Shown here: piece by piece, positions 43,675 through 55,657 of the stretch
Position numbering within the stretch: position 1 is the stretch's first letter
Layout: every line of letters starts with the position of its first letter
Source of the DNA: Clarireedia homoeocarpa
Lineage: Eukaryota > Ascomycota > Leotiomycetes > Helotiales > Rutstroemiaceae
Assembly (NCBI GenBank): GCA_001465935.1
Contig: LNKV01000028.1
Span: forward strand, 645,079-709,078
Length of the DNA: 64,000 nucleotides
Direction: 5' to 3'
Program-made: the position numbers and the translations under genes
The notes under the pieces: model-generated
The model's input: only the letters and a program-made list of their open reading frames with translations
Told to the model about the DNA's origin: nothing
Databases searched by the model: none

Positions 43675-44737
43675 GGTGTTGTGAGGCGTAGGGAACGCCT
43701 AGACCAGTGAAGGGTTATAACCTGGACAGAAACCAGATAGTGGATGGAATTAAGACGGACAGAGACTGAAGACCGTCGTTCAAAACGAAAAAAAGAATGC
43801 AGTAATCAGTTAGTGGTGTCGGCACTATACAACTGAGTCGAAGTATAGACACATACTTATAGCCTCTCACATCGGAGGGATTGCTTTTGCATTGTGATGG
43901 TATTGTGATGGTGCAAGGTGAAATATGGTTTGGAAACCAGCGATATATTACTGCCTTGCAGATATATAAAGAATAATTGGTGTCTGCCATGATATACCTC
44001 CTTGCGACTCATCCCTGGTATTAGCTTGGGAACGCAGGGAACACAGGGAAGGGGCGCAAGCAAGGGTTTGCAATAAACACCAAAAGCTTTAACGGTTTGA
44101 TCAGAATTTTCAAGCTTGAGGGTTGAAAAAGCTCTAATAAGGGACACAAGAGGCTTATATTATCAACCGACACTGCTGAAAAGTTACTCGTAGGTCATGT
44201 TTAGGGGCGGGCCTGTCTTCGTACCTGTTCGGAATACCGCCATCGCGTCAATACAGTAATACTGGGCACATTAGCCAGATTTACCAAGGAATGTTACTAT
44301 CATCGATGTGTCTTTGCGTTGAACTAGCGGAGCAGTAGCAAGACCCAAAATCTCCTTGTTAGGTCAATTAGATGCAACCATAGGGCGTCTGTCGAGGCAA
44401 GTAGAATCATTTCGGCGACTTTATGTTCCGGCTAAAGCTTACATAAGTACGCCCAGTGAGCTCTAACCAAATATGGCAAAGTCGGTTTTGGTGCCGTGGC
44501 CCAGCCCATCCCATCATAACTTTGTTATCGAAAACCTCCAAACAATTAAGAACTCCAAGAATGCTTCCACGACTTCATATCAGCCTTACCTCATAACATA
44601 GACTTACACGCAGGTCTGCTGTCGCCTTGCAAACAATATTCGGGACTTGAGCTTCAGGCCCTTTTTCTGTGAGTTGATGGTTGGGATTGGAGGTCGTGTC
44701 TGACATCTATCCCTTTGTTGGAAGAGCAATAGTCAGA
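43675..44737. other. Divergent intergenic region
   Basis: 1,063 bp between the secreted protein gene and the MEH1/EGO1-like gene, which face away from each other. It carries both promoters. The short minus-strand frame at 43857-44147 has no recognisable content. Confidence 0.5.
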
Positions 44738-45415
44738 ATGGGAAATTGTTCCTCATGTCTTGGTCTGGACCGCGGCCGTGATCTATCAGATGAGGTTGGT
44801 CAATATATTTGTCTGCAGGTGGTTTGTGTTTCTAATCTGTCATCTTTTCCCTACTAGGACGAGAACACGAGATTGCTTTTCGACGATGCCCATCCGAATC
44901 ACTATGGTGGCTTTGGCGATCCAAACTCTGGGATCGTCCAGGCAGATCCACAGGAAGTCCAACGGGAGACAGAAGCCTTACAAAAAGTAGTAGCACAAAC
45001 CTCCAAGTACGTACGAACCATACGCTCCTGGATCGAGGGACTTTACCGCTGCATTAAAGCATTGCGCGCATTCGATCCAAGCCCAAGGTCCTCATGCTAA
45101 TAGTACTCTCACAGTCATCTTGTCGACATATTCGCCATGGTGCCCCATAACTTACCTCGTGCACCATCCAGTACCATGTTTACCGGTCAGGATGCAAGAC
45201 TGTTGCGGTATCAAGACGTTCTAGCCAAGATGACCACGCAAGACGAATCGAACATTACAAAACAACCCCCCGTCGAATGTACCCACCCTATATCCGATGG
45301 TTGGATATCCGATGATGAAGATGTGGAGGAAATGAAGAAGCATAAGCCGGTCAAATCAGAGGACGTAGGACCATTATTGGGAGGGTTTGCGGATGCAGAA
45401 TCAACCATGGAGTAA
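44738..45415 (+). CDS. MEH1: MEH1/EGO1 (LAMTOR1-like) vacuolar TORC1 scaffold subunit, 168 aa
   Basis: Three exons: 44738-44794, 44858-45006 and 45115-45415, with introns of 63 and 108 nt that both have CTAAT branches; 169 codons with stop. The protein begins MGNCSSCLGL, which provides an N-myristoylation Gly and palmitoylatable Cys residues, as in yeast Meh1/Ego1 and animal LAMTOR1. A DENTRLLFDDAHPNHYGGFG stretch follows, then QADPQEVQRETEALQKVVAQTSNHLVDIFAMVP, the helical core of this family, and an acidic disordered tail. The protein anchors the EGO/Ragulator complex and the Rag-type GTPases to the vacuole for TORC1 activation and microautophagy. The joined frame reproduces the conserved core across the second intron, so the model is secure. 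Confidence 0.88.
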
Positions 45416-46694
45416 AGCATGGAATCCCAGCTACACCAGCAACTTTCGTGTTCCACGGCGTATTGGAGTTGGGATGGATCGTTACAATATCCTCCCACCA
45501 CGGCCCATGATGCTGCCGCAATTTCCTAGAAGGCGTATTGGGTATCGAATTCTGACTGGACCCGCTAAGCGTAATTTGACTATGCGTTGTATCATTCGAG
45601 CATTTCCCTTTGTTCAAGGCGCCTGCTCACTGGCTACTCTATCATGAATCAGAGCCTATCATGTCTCTCTCATGCTCTGCAGCCAGGCTGCATAGATATC
45701 CATTGAGGAGCAGCCACGTTACAATTTTTACTACTACCCTCGAGTTCATTTCAGTCTGGTATTTTTTTCATTAAAGGGTGGAGGGGAATCCTGTTAGAAG
45801 TCTGGGGGAGTTTCTCTGAATTTTCTTTTCTCCATCATTTTCATTCTCGAATGTACAGTCTTGGGATTGTGGAATTTGTTGATTGTCGGATTGCTGAAGA
45901 ATAAATCTAACGAGTGATGACAAATCCTCGTGAAGGTGTGTATAATTGAGCATGCTAAATTCAATAGGCAAAGGACTTGCTCAACATTCCAACGCGTACC
46001 AATTTGAGCTCAGTACCGTGCAGTGCGTCGAATTGTCTTCCTCTTTCCCTTTGACGGCCCTACTGTGGACGTCTCGAACTTCAATATTCCCCGCTGCCGT
46101 CGCCGCTCAATACAGAGTACTACGCGGCATAAGAACAATATTAGCAGGAAACAATCAATATGATCGCCTTTTATGATCGTACGGAAGCAGGAAGGGAAAT
46201 AGAAGGGATTACCGTGCCGCAAGCACCCCGCCATTCCGACAGGCAAATCCTATTCCGTTCGCATCCCTGAGTGCCCAGAACCGCCCAACTTCTTCGTCTA
46301 AGCGCCCACACATCTCGGCCGAGGATATATGGCCTTCTCCATATTTGCTTCGTCGAATCAGCACGAGCGATTGCAATCACAAGTCATTGGTAATTCCCGG
46401 GAATCTGTTCAAAGGATCGTTTCATCGTTATGTGGTGGAACTATCTGATTCAGAAGACTTTCCATTCATGGATTTTCAGAAACCAATCAATTCCCAAGTC
46501 CCTTGGAGCAATGACCAACTGACACTCCACCATTTCACTCCCACAAAAGAAAAAGGTCCCTATGGAAAATACTTGAAACACGAAAACTTCGTCAACTCGT
46601 CGCTATCCATCATCTTATGGACAAGAATGCTCTACTACAGAAGGAATTATTATCAGACCTTAAGCGGAGACAAGTGTCGATTCTTTCTTACCTC
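45416..46694. other. Intergenic
   Basis: 1,279 bp with no gene I can defend. A 124-codon plus-strand frame (46345-46719) has no recognisable motif and runs into the next gene on the other strand. Confidence 0.45.
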
Positions 46695-47030
46695 TCACAA
46701 TGCCAAGGCATTCTGCTGACGTTGCCAATTGAGATTGTTCACCTCTTGTTGCAGGTCACGGATCTTCTCCTCTGACGCCTCGATCGAATGTTGTCGACTC
46801 TTTCCGTTCTCACTCTTCCACCGAGATACTCGCTCTTGTTCCTTCTGAATACGACCCCATTTGGTCTCGATCTTCGTGCAGATTTTACACTTGTCGTGAC
46901 TGGGATATGTGGCCATGACCAGCTTCATACCACATGTCTCGCCGGTTCGGTACTCTTTGGCACAGTGTTGTCGGAAGTGACCCCACTTATAATCGCCGCA
47001 GACAAATTGGTATTGGTCGAAGAAACACAT
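46695..47030 (-). CDS. Small Cys-rich fungal protein with C-terminal coiled coil, 111 aa
   Basis: Single-exon frame starting MCFFDQYQFVCGDYKWGHFRQHC. It continues with an EYRTGETCGMKL segment and a DKCKICTKI pair (Cys at 2, 11, 23, 33, 48 and 51), then a charged helix rich in Glu, Arg and Gln likely to form a coiled coil. The spacing of Cys/His residues suggests metal binding. Short proteins with this pattern (C-G-D-x-K-x-x-H-F ... TGxTCG) recur in Pezizomycotina genomes, with no known function to my knowledge. The ATG at 47030 is the natural start. The upstream minus-strand sequence is Thr/Asn/His-rich in all frames and looks like leader rather than coding. Confidence 0.65.
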   Translation of the reverse strand: MCFFDQYQFVCGDYKWGHFRQHCAKEYRTGETCGMKLVMATYPSHDKCKICTKIETKWGRIQKEQERVSRWKSENGKSRQHSIEASEEKIRDLQQEVNNLNWQRQQNALAL

Positions 47031-50000
47031 GTTGATGATTGCTGTGTGTATTCATTCGCATTAGCCTAAATCTTCTACGAAGTTGAGGGCCATCGATGAA
47101 ACAAAGGAAGACTCAGTGGTCACAACTTACATTGATGGTTGTAGTAGATGAGGAGCTTGTTAGCGGTGGTGAGGCTAGGCGTAGTGAAGCTGTGGGCTAA
47201 TTGGCCTGGTGTCGTTAGAGTTAACGATGAACAGTGTGGTAGAATAGTACTGTTGGTAGTGGTTGTGATTGTGGTTGCTGGTTGTGGTTGTGATTGTGGA
47301 AGATGATTGTGGAAGATGATTGTGATGAAGAGAAGACTTGAGAGGATATTTTGAGGAGTATTTATACACAACTTCGGCAGGATTGTTTACCGGACAAACA
47401 TCCACGACATCACATTCGTTCGAGCCTCGTCCTGCCACCTTGTTTGCGCCTGACTCCTAGCCGTTGCATTCGAGTCAATGACACACGACACGCATATCCT
47501 ATACTTGCTCTCAACTTGAGCCGACACGGCACTAACGACATCCTTGACCTCGTTACAAACGGATTACTACCTATCGTATCTTACAAACCTGCCGATGCTC
47601 TATCCTCTTCCTCATTCTGTATATCGCTCGCCTCGAAGGTGGAGTTTAACATATTGGCTTCCTGCAATGGATTGTCACAATCATTGCAACTTTGCGCATA
47701 CCCCTGAGGATTGCAGAAAGCTTATGGAATCACGTTATGATTTCTTATCCCGTCATTTCCTTGCTTTCAGTGCTTGCCACAGTTTCTCTTGCAGATTACT
47801 GGCGGTGATACATTTGATTAGTGGATCAACCCTTTTCTGATATCAAGCGGGAGGCCCGCTAGACCCCAAGGTCGGCCACCACAACCCTCTTCGTGGAGAG
47901 GTGCCAACCCATGCCTTTCACACAATTGCCGAAGGCCTATTGATCAGAACCAACCGGACATCAGGGACGACGCACAATCGGTCGATCCTGATTCTCATCA
48001 GGGTACGCTCTCCTGAGGTAGCAGTCTACCATTGGGTCCACTATTTTCTTCTAGTCCTTTCTTCTAATCTATATCCTTGATGTCTGTTGTGAATTGCCCG
48101 TCATATCTGCAATATCGTCACATGTCGGTGGCTCACTGCATATCTGACCGAGTTTGTCTCCATTCAAATCTGGCTGAAAGGAGCGCTTTGATAACGAGAC
48201 ATACTTTTACGGTCTGCTGACTGTAAGCCACTTGGAAATATGGTTCTAGTTTCTGGACGATGACAAGGCCGCATATTGTCTTCAGCCTGCATACTGACAA
48301 TGAGAGCTTGCTCCGTGTGGCCGAGAACAGGTGGTTAGGAAACGATGTGTTGTCACGTCTGGACGAAGCCTCAAAGCAACAGATCAGCCGTTTTACCCCA
48401 TGCGTTTACGGGCTAACGTATCCAAATTTTCTTAGCTACAATATGTCGATCGAATATCACTATTCTCGCCACTTACATTGTGTCCTTAGCCCGCGAAACT
48501 TTTCGCTAAGATGTCAGTTTACACGAAGGCCCAAGCATCTAACGGGGAGGGGAAGAGAATCCAATGGAGGTCTTCGGACGGTCACTGACGTGGCGACCTT
48601 GGTTTGGCCGAAAGAATTGCAGCTACATTGCACTTGCAAGAAGCCCTCGAATTACGGCTTTATCGGGCTGCAACGACGTAATATCGCAAGGTATCACACA
48701 CCAGCTCCTTCCTCTCTCACATCTCATCCTCGGAAAAATTCTGTCACATTTCCAAGGGATGTTCTGCCTCGCTTTATCCGTCACTTCCGCATATTGATCA
48801 AATTCGCCCCCTTCTGCAAAACGGGCGTCAAGAATTGCCGGTAATACTCACTTTACCCCTGAAAGTTCATTCGAGGACAAACCCGATGGTGCATAGAAGA
48901 TCGTCTTTATTATTCATATTATGGTACTGGAATGAGCTATATCAGCAAGGCTGGTATGCATGTCGACAAAGATAATTCGACCTGGGCGTCAAGGACTAGG
49001 ACAACAGCAAGACCCTCCTATTGCTTACGAGGTGGCAACATCTCTATGCAGTGTCGTCACACTGGCGATATGTGGTCATGACTGTGCGTTGAGAGGCAAA
49101 GTTTTCTGTATCTCAATTGTGTTTGCACTTTGTCAGCCAGCCAGCGAGTCAGAGACATAAGTTTCAAGCAATCAGAGTAGCTGAGTGGCCATGATCTCCA
49201 AAGTTTGCCTTGCCTTGCCTCGTACTTGCGTCGACGAACGTGGATCATGGTTTAAATCTCTCAACATTTTCATTTACTGTCGGACAAGCTTATGTGTCAT
49301 TGGCATGTGGTTTTAGGATGCTCTCAACTGATAAGCCATTCCTATAACGCAGCCGGGCGTATCAAGAAGGAAAGGCACTTCAGTAAGGCAGATTCAATCT
49401 TGGATAATGAGTTTTTCGAACATATCACATCCCGTTCGAGCACACCGAACAGATGAAAAGGAGGGGTTGGGAGCAAGCTGAGCCGGAAAACTAAATTCAA
49501 TGATATCAAAAAAGTTATTCCTGGAAGTGATGACTTTGCATTGATTCGGATGTTCATAATTGCTATTCTTGTTGGTGATAAATGAAGTGGCATGATAGCC
49601 GATGTTTACACTCAAGGAAGCTCCTCGACAGAAAGCGTGCTTTTTTCCGCCCCCTTTGATTCCAATACTATAAACAACGGCCCATTGAGTGGCCTCTAAG
49701 CGAGAAAATCTAATATGCTACGCCCCCAAGATAAAGGATGATCAAAAAACAAAGCATTAACTCAAAAGAAATCCATATTGTGCTGAGTAAAAGCAAATTA
49801 CTGAGATTTGAAGTCGGCGAAAATTTGACGCGCCGGCGATAAAATGACGGGCGACGTTTTGCTGGGCTAAACCTGATATTCGGGTCGGTATGTTATCATG
49901 TGCTGGATTCTGGATGCGTGCACGATTTTTAAGTCGCGTTTTTAGTGGGCGAGTTGAGGGATTGGCGTGTTTGGTCTAGGTCTGGTCAGGTACGAATGAT

Positions 50001-52652
50001 ATGGTTTATTGGCGGGTAAACAGGGTGGTACGGGATAGGCTGGGGTTTTGGGGTGGGTGATTGGGTGGATGGGTGCAGGAGAGGCAGTTGATGGTTATTG
50101 GTTGGAGTGTGCTGAGGGCCGGGGGAGAGACAAATTTTCAGGGCTTGCTATTCAAGTGGGTGTGGATGGGGATGAGGTTGTGGTGGTTAGCTCGTGGGTG
50201 GATGTGGGCTGGCCTGGGGCTTGGGAAGCGTCGTTGTCGAACGGATGGACGAATGGATGGATGAGTGGATGATTAGAGCGGTGGAGGTAGAGATGCAAGA
50301 GAAACCAAATAGGAATCGGTTGAGTGGGTTCATAGTGCTTACCTGGCTTAAAGGTTCCCTTAGTGCAGTGAGCGAGTAGTGGGTGGTCAGATACTGATTA
50401 AGGATAGGATAGGACAGGATAGAATAGAATAGCATGATATGGAGAATCGATAGTCACTAGTTTCTATCCATGAAGCAAGCAAAAAAGATGCAGGGCTTCG
50501 AATGGAGCAACTGTATTGTATGTAAAAAAGAAGTAAAAACAAAACCTGCCTGCAGCTGAGACCAAGCTGTGGACCAAGTGATGTCAAGAAAAAGAATTTC
50601 TAAACGTTATGTGTGTACATTAACGTACGCGCATTTTGCATTGCATATACATTGGACACACATCATGTAGGTCATTTTTGGGGTCGCCCAACTCATGTCA
50701 ACTATTCAGGTGTGCATCAAGATGCTGTATAACATCACATCATGTCACATATCGACATGCATTATTGAACGCAGGACGTAGCAAAGAAAGGATGGCACAT
50801 GCAGATTTGGGGAACTGAGTAGAGAAATTTTTAACGCCTTGCAGCTTTTTTTTTTTTTTCGCCATCCATGGGTCGGTCAGTCAGTCAGCCATGCTAAGCA
50901 CATACAGACGGAGATGAAAAACCGAAACGATGAGTGGGAGGAATATCAACCCAGCAAATCATTGTGACCATGATGGCTAGATACTCCATACTGTAGGTTT
51001 ACTGTGTGCCAGTGATTAGCTAGGTGGACTTGGTATAGTGAGACGGTTACGAGGTCGGGAGCGTGTTGCATATGCGGGTCATAGTCTGGGCCGGCCTCGT
51101 TCTTGTTTGTTTGTGTAAGTGCTGGTTGCGCTGCTGGTGCTCGGTGGTAGAGGTAGGCAGATAGCTATTTGGACGCCTCGTCTACCTGTGCTCGGGCCGG
51201 TAGGGAGTCAATTGTTTGATAGGTGGTGTATTCCAGGATTGTAGAACCTGAGATCTGGTCGCCTTGTATGGATGGAAAATACAGTGTAGGACCGATGGTC
51301 GGAGAATCGTGTTTGTGGGACAGGTTTTTATGAATCGTGTCTTGTCACTACGTTGTAGGTCAGATAAGATGGGTTTGTACGAGATCAATGGTAAGCCTTA
51401 TTTTGACCTATCACTTGTTGTATTGTACTGCATCGTCGTGTATAGAACAAGTGGTAGGACGTGTTGAGAAGTTGTAGATGTACTCAGAGGGGGCAAATCG
51501 CACAATACACGCCTCCACCTTACATACGGCATGCACATTAAACTCTGGGCGAAACTCTGACAACAGCCACCGGTATAACATACGAAGTATTACAATCCGA
51601 AAGACGGAAATATACACAGAATACATGGAGCGTGACAGAGATGTGTCATGGAAGTGAGTTAGCCTATCTGCACTCCAGTTTGCAGGGCTGATCAACGGTC
51701 AATGGTTGGTGTTTGTTGAATACCTATTAGCTAGCTAGCTACTGATGTGTTGGTAAGCGGGTCGGTCCTTCGTTGGTGCGGGCCCGTGGAGGATAGGATA
51801 GGATAGTCTCGAAGCCTGGTATCTTGGGGCCGGGCTCGGGTAATCGGGGTGAAGGGGGGGGATGAGTTGCGGCTCTACCCATTGTGTAGCTAGCTAGAAG
51901 AGTGGAGGTGGCCGGCTTGTGGGACGCGATGAGGGAGTCAGTGGATACTTTTCGTGTTGCGGAATGTGCTACAGTACGAAGTAAAGTAGGTATCTCTGAA
52001 TCGGGGGGCGGAAAGGGGCAAGGGGGCAAGGGGGGAGGCCCTGAGTCGGGTCTTGGGCTTTTGTAGCGTGTCGGACAGGGGCGAGGTGATTGATGACGAG
52101 TGGTTGCGATATCGTAGAACAGAAGAGGCAGGGAATGCAGGAAAGAGGCAAAGATTCATTCTTGTTATGACAACTTCGTACATTTTAGGTGGGAAGTAGA
52201 TGAAGAGGCTCGACCGAGCGCGAGTGAGCTAGAATCCAAGCTTGGGCACGGACATCTAGCACTACCTACCCCGTTCTAAAGCGCGTGCGAAGTAAACATG
52301 ATCACCAATATCCTCATCGTCCATTCGACATGTTCATCTGGTTTTCTGTACTGTCCTGAATCTATCCGTACATGTGGTAGGTGGAATTGCAAGAGATCTG
52401 CCGTCGTTGCTGTCGGGTGCTGTCGTTATTGTAAATTGCTGCTGCCTTGTTATTCGCTCTTCTTTGTCTCGGAATGTCTCAGATACAAGCGATTGTGACG
52501 ATATCTGCTGGACTTGCGTCTTACATTAATTGAACCCCGCTATTCCGAGGACCTCGACGACGACGTTAAAGGAACTCAACTCAATACCTATCCTTTGGTC
52601 TATCATTGATTAAAAAACATATCCGTGATATCCCAGCGAGAGCGAGTTTGAA
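47031..52652. other. Long non-coding stretch with microsatellites
   Basis: 5.6 kb without a supportable gene. The longest frame (48260-48844, 194 codons) has no motif, skewed composition and no partner exons. From about 49.9 kb the plus strand becomes G/T-rich with TGGA-, GGATA- and related short repeats. I looked for tRNA T-arm patterns and found none that fold. The last kilobase probably contains the F-box promoter. Confidence 0.5.
50401..50432. repeat. Pentanucleotide microsatellite
   Basis: An imperfect aggat/agaat repeat. A shorter ggata run of three occurs at 51791-51805. Confidence 0.75.
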
Positions 52653-53510
52653 ATGCTCTCACAAATCGACATGGCGCGCGACCGCTCGTATGAGATGGAG
52701 GACGATGTGAATAGAGTCACTCTCAATCTAGTGCATTTTCCGGACGAGCTGATATTACATATACTCTCTTTCCTAGATGTCAATGATCTATTGAATGCTT
52801 CACGCGTATGTTCTTCCTGCGTCCTTCAAAATTCCCCGCCTTTCGTCCAAGGACTCATCTGTTATCGCAACTAATGAGTCTATGAGCAGATATCACACCA
52901 TTTTCGTACTCTCTCCCTCGACCCTCTTCTGCATATGCATCGGCTTCATCATGCCTCGCATACCCTCTCCCACCATCTATCGCATCGCTTACCACTTGCC
53001 GATTTAATGTCTCAACGAATTTATATAACGCGAACCTCACTTGCCGCCCGCTCTCTGGGTCGGAACCTTATCAAAATTAAACTCAATAGACAACTGGAAC
53101 AACGGCCCTCGGTAGAAACATTAGTCGAGAAGGGCGTGCTGCCTCGGGAATGCTATGGAGGGAACGGCGGAATGGCTCCTAGAATAATACAAATTAAGAG
53201 GAGGGTTGAGAGGGAAAGGATGAAAGACGGATTGAGGGCGTGGGTAGAGGGATGGAAGGGAAGGGTGTCGGAGAGGGAGAAAGAGGTAGTGGCCGCTAGA
53301 GGCGGTGCAGCCAAGGTTGAAGTCAGGTGGTTGGTTAGGAGGTTTGCTCTCAGGAGTCGAGGAGAAGATGAGACGAGGGGTATGTGGGGGAGAAAGGTAG
53401 AATGCAAAGAAGCTCCGGCGAGGGCGAAAGTGCTAGGGCTGAGGAGATTTTGGGAGAAGGTTGGGAGGGAGGGAGCCACCGCGGCTGGCGGCTCGATTGG
53501 ATATCTGTAG
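52653..53510 (+). CDS. F-box protein, 257 aa
   Basis: Two exons, 52653-52805 and 52890-53510, with an 84-nt intron (GTATGT donor, CTAAT branch); 258 codons with stop. The F-box lies at residues about 27-51 (LVHFPDELILHILSFLDVNDLLNASR) and ends at the exon junction. It continues in exon 2 with a His-rich helical stretch. The C-terminal part has SVETLVEKGVLPRECY, then an acidic/basic helical region (APRIIQIKRRVERERMKDGLRAWVEGW), a combination typical of a small fungal F-box family. It would bind Skp1 in an SCF ubiquitin ligase; the substrate is unknown. An ATG at 52671 is an alternative start. The second exon is Arg/Gly-rich and has higher GC than its surroundings. Confidence 0.85.
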
Positions 53511-54164
53511 TCCCTTTCTATTTTGGCTCTCTTTCTCATACAAGCACCATTCATGATTGATTCTTATTTAATATAGGTGGAGCTATTGGCGAGGCGGGAC
53601 TATCTGATTTTGGCCATTTCTTGTCTAGCAGTTCCACGTGCATTTCCCCTTTTTATTGTACAAAGGACATCACAATGCGATGTTCCCAGAACGCAGTTTC
53701 TTGTTACTCCTTTTCCTACGATACAGGTGACACACCAGCGCTTGACATTCTGTATCTGGAGCGCTTGATGCATCGTCTCGAACCATGCTTTTCTCTACAT
53801 AATCGCACACTTTATACGCCAGACTAAGAGTAAGAAGGCAAGTGACTCAGATGAGGCGATATTATCCTCAAATGTCGATGATCGAGGCTCCGAGCTGTGG
53901 TCATCGGCTGAAGCTTTTCGGCGAGGCTCGAGAAAGCCCTGGCGAAATGGACTAGGGTTGGCTTAGTAAGCCTGAGTGAGGTCAGCCTTGCCATAAAGTG
54001 GATGTTTTGACTCAGTTGAGAGACATGGTGATGTGTTGTGCGGCTCAAGATGAGGCTGAATATAAGGTGTGTCGAATAGATTTCGGTGGCTGGGATTTGC
54101 CCCACTTTCACCGTCGACGCACGCATGGCGTGTGTTTGTGGAATGGGCCACTAAATATTCACCA
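53511..54164. other. Intergenic
   Basis: 654 bp with no supportable gene between the F-box gene and a BTB fragment. Confidence 0.45.
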
Positions 54165-54266
54165 TGGACATCAAAGTTATTCAAACCTCAGGCGTGAGAC
54201 TCTGCATTCCCGCGCACAAATCCATTCTATCCTCGAGGATGGTAACTAGTCCTGTTGGTTGTTGAC
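54165..54266 (+). pseudogene. BTB/POZ-domain fragment
   Basis: A short plus-strand segment reading MDIKVIQTSGVRLCIPAHKSILSSR before it stops. This is the N-terminal strand-turn-helix of fungal BTB/POZ domains (V-x-V-x-T-x-S-G ... IPAHKSILASR). The rest of the domain is not found downstream, so it looks like a relic or an isolated exon. Confidence 0.45.
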
Positions 54267-54463
54267 GCCAAATGTCAGGGATCGACAGTGAACTACCACC
54301 TCTTACGCATCGCATTCACGCCGGTCAGTTAATGTTCGTACGGAGGAGATAATTGCAGACTTGGCTCGAAACAGCGATTTAATGTACAGAAAATCTGTGC
54401 ATTATCTTGTGCCTCTCTGGTCCCTTCTTCGACAACATCTTTAACTGATTACGATGTCAACAG

Positions 54464-54905
54464 ACCAAAACAGACACACCTAAAATAATAGAATGGCCGT
54501 CAAATGAGAAAAACCAGCCGCCATCTTCGGTTGAAGCTAAGGATAATGAATCGCCAGCCTGGAATGAAGCTACTAGCGAATCCACTAAAGACATACAGTA
54601 TGAGTTCTGGTCCAACCTGGCGGAGGAAGGGGATACCGAATTGCCATATCAGTATTTAAACGCCCGAGCATATCTCATCGAGCGCGGCTCTATTATTGGT
54701 CCTCCGAAAGAATACAAATATAAGGTTGTTGATAAGCTCGGTTGGGGAAGCGTCAGCACGTCTGGCTGGGCTGGGGAAGGGGGAGTAGTAAGTTCTTCTT
54801 GGCCATGGTAGATCCAACGCTGGCGCAGATGAAATTCTTCGAGAAACAAGAGCCATATGCAAGGCATCAAGATTCTTGGAAGACTTGAACACGCCAGAGT
54901 CCTTT
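54464..54905 (+). pseudogene. SRPK-like protein kinase relic
   Basis: A plus-strand frame 54464-54811 contains YQYLNARAYLIERGSIIG followed by YKYKVVDKLGWGSVST. This is the region before and across the glycine-rich loop of the fungal SRPK-like kinases (consensus Y-K-V-x-x-K-L-G-W-G-x-x-S-T-x-W-L). It then degenerates into Gly/Ser-rich sequence and stops. A further fragment, EILRETRAICK, lies about 25 bp later in another frame. No ATP-binding Lys, catalytic loop or DFG region is present. Probably the 5' end of a decayed kinase gene. Confidence 0.55.
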
Positions 54906-55657
54906 CGTCATTTGTCTATCCCCTTCTGTTAATCGTTCCGAACCTATTTGTCCAGCCCTATGTTTTGAGCAAGGATTTCCGGCACTTTTCAGAAATCACT
55001 GCCCTCGGCCAGCTCCTGAGACTTTGATCTGGATTATCATGTAATTTGAAGCTTATCTCACCAAATACTTCTTTTCTTCTGGCCTTCCTTTCACACCTTC
55101 TTTCACTTGATCTCCTTTTTTTCTATCGCACTTTCTATCCATACATACAAATGAATCAAGTTGATAACCGACTGGCTTGTAGAGAGTACACTTTCTTAAA
55201 GCACGTGGAACTTAGTCAAGATTACCCAGCAAAACATTAGTTGGATATTCTAAAACTCTGCTATGTTACTCGTTTTTGTTTGATTTCCCCCTATATAAAC
55301 TCCAGTATAAATCAATACCCAAAATACCACAGAAAATGCCAATACAAACTCCAACCATCTAATCGCAAATTTCAAATTCCTAGTATCCAACCATAGCTCC
55401 TGTGAAATCAAACCATGCAAAAGTACAGGACCAAAAACTCAAATCGGACCACAACTTCCCATGATAAGGGAATACAGTAGTAGTATTACTGAGGTATACA
55501 AACAACCGTGCGATTCATCGCAATGATACTTGTGAGCATCAGCCACCATGCCAATTAATAATATTGCTGCAGAAGTTGATAATATGGATGTACACCGCTG
55601 AAGGGTGCTATGTTAGCTTGGCGGTGTGGTCTCCGTAGATCAGTAATCTGCTTTTCC
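54906..55657. other. Intergenic
   Basis: 752 bp, AT-rich, between the kinase relic and the end of the minus-strand gene that follows. A Phe/Leu-rich frame at 55046-55240 is probably chance. Confidence 0.45.

Noticed and set aside
46345..46719. 124-codon plus-strand frame
   Set aside because: No recognisable motif, and it overlaps the 3' end of the better-supported Cys-rich gene on the other strand.
48260..48844. 194-codon plus-strand frame
   Set aside because: Despite its length it has Arg/His/Cys/Pro-skewed composition, no domain and no splice partners.
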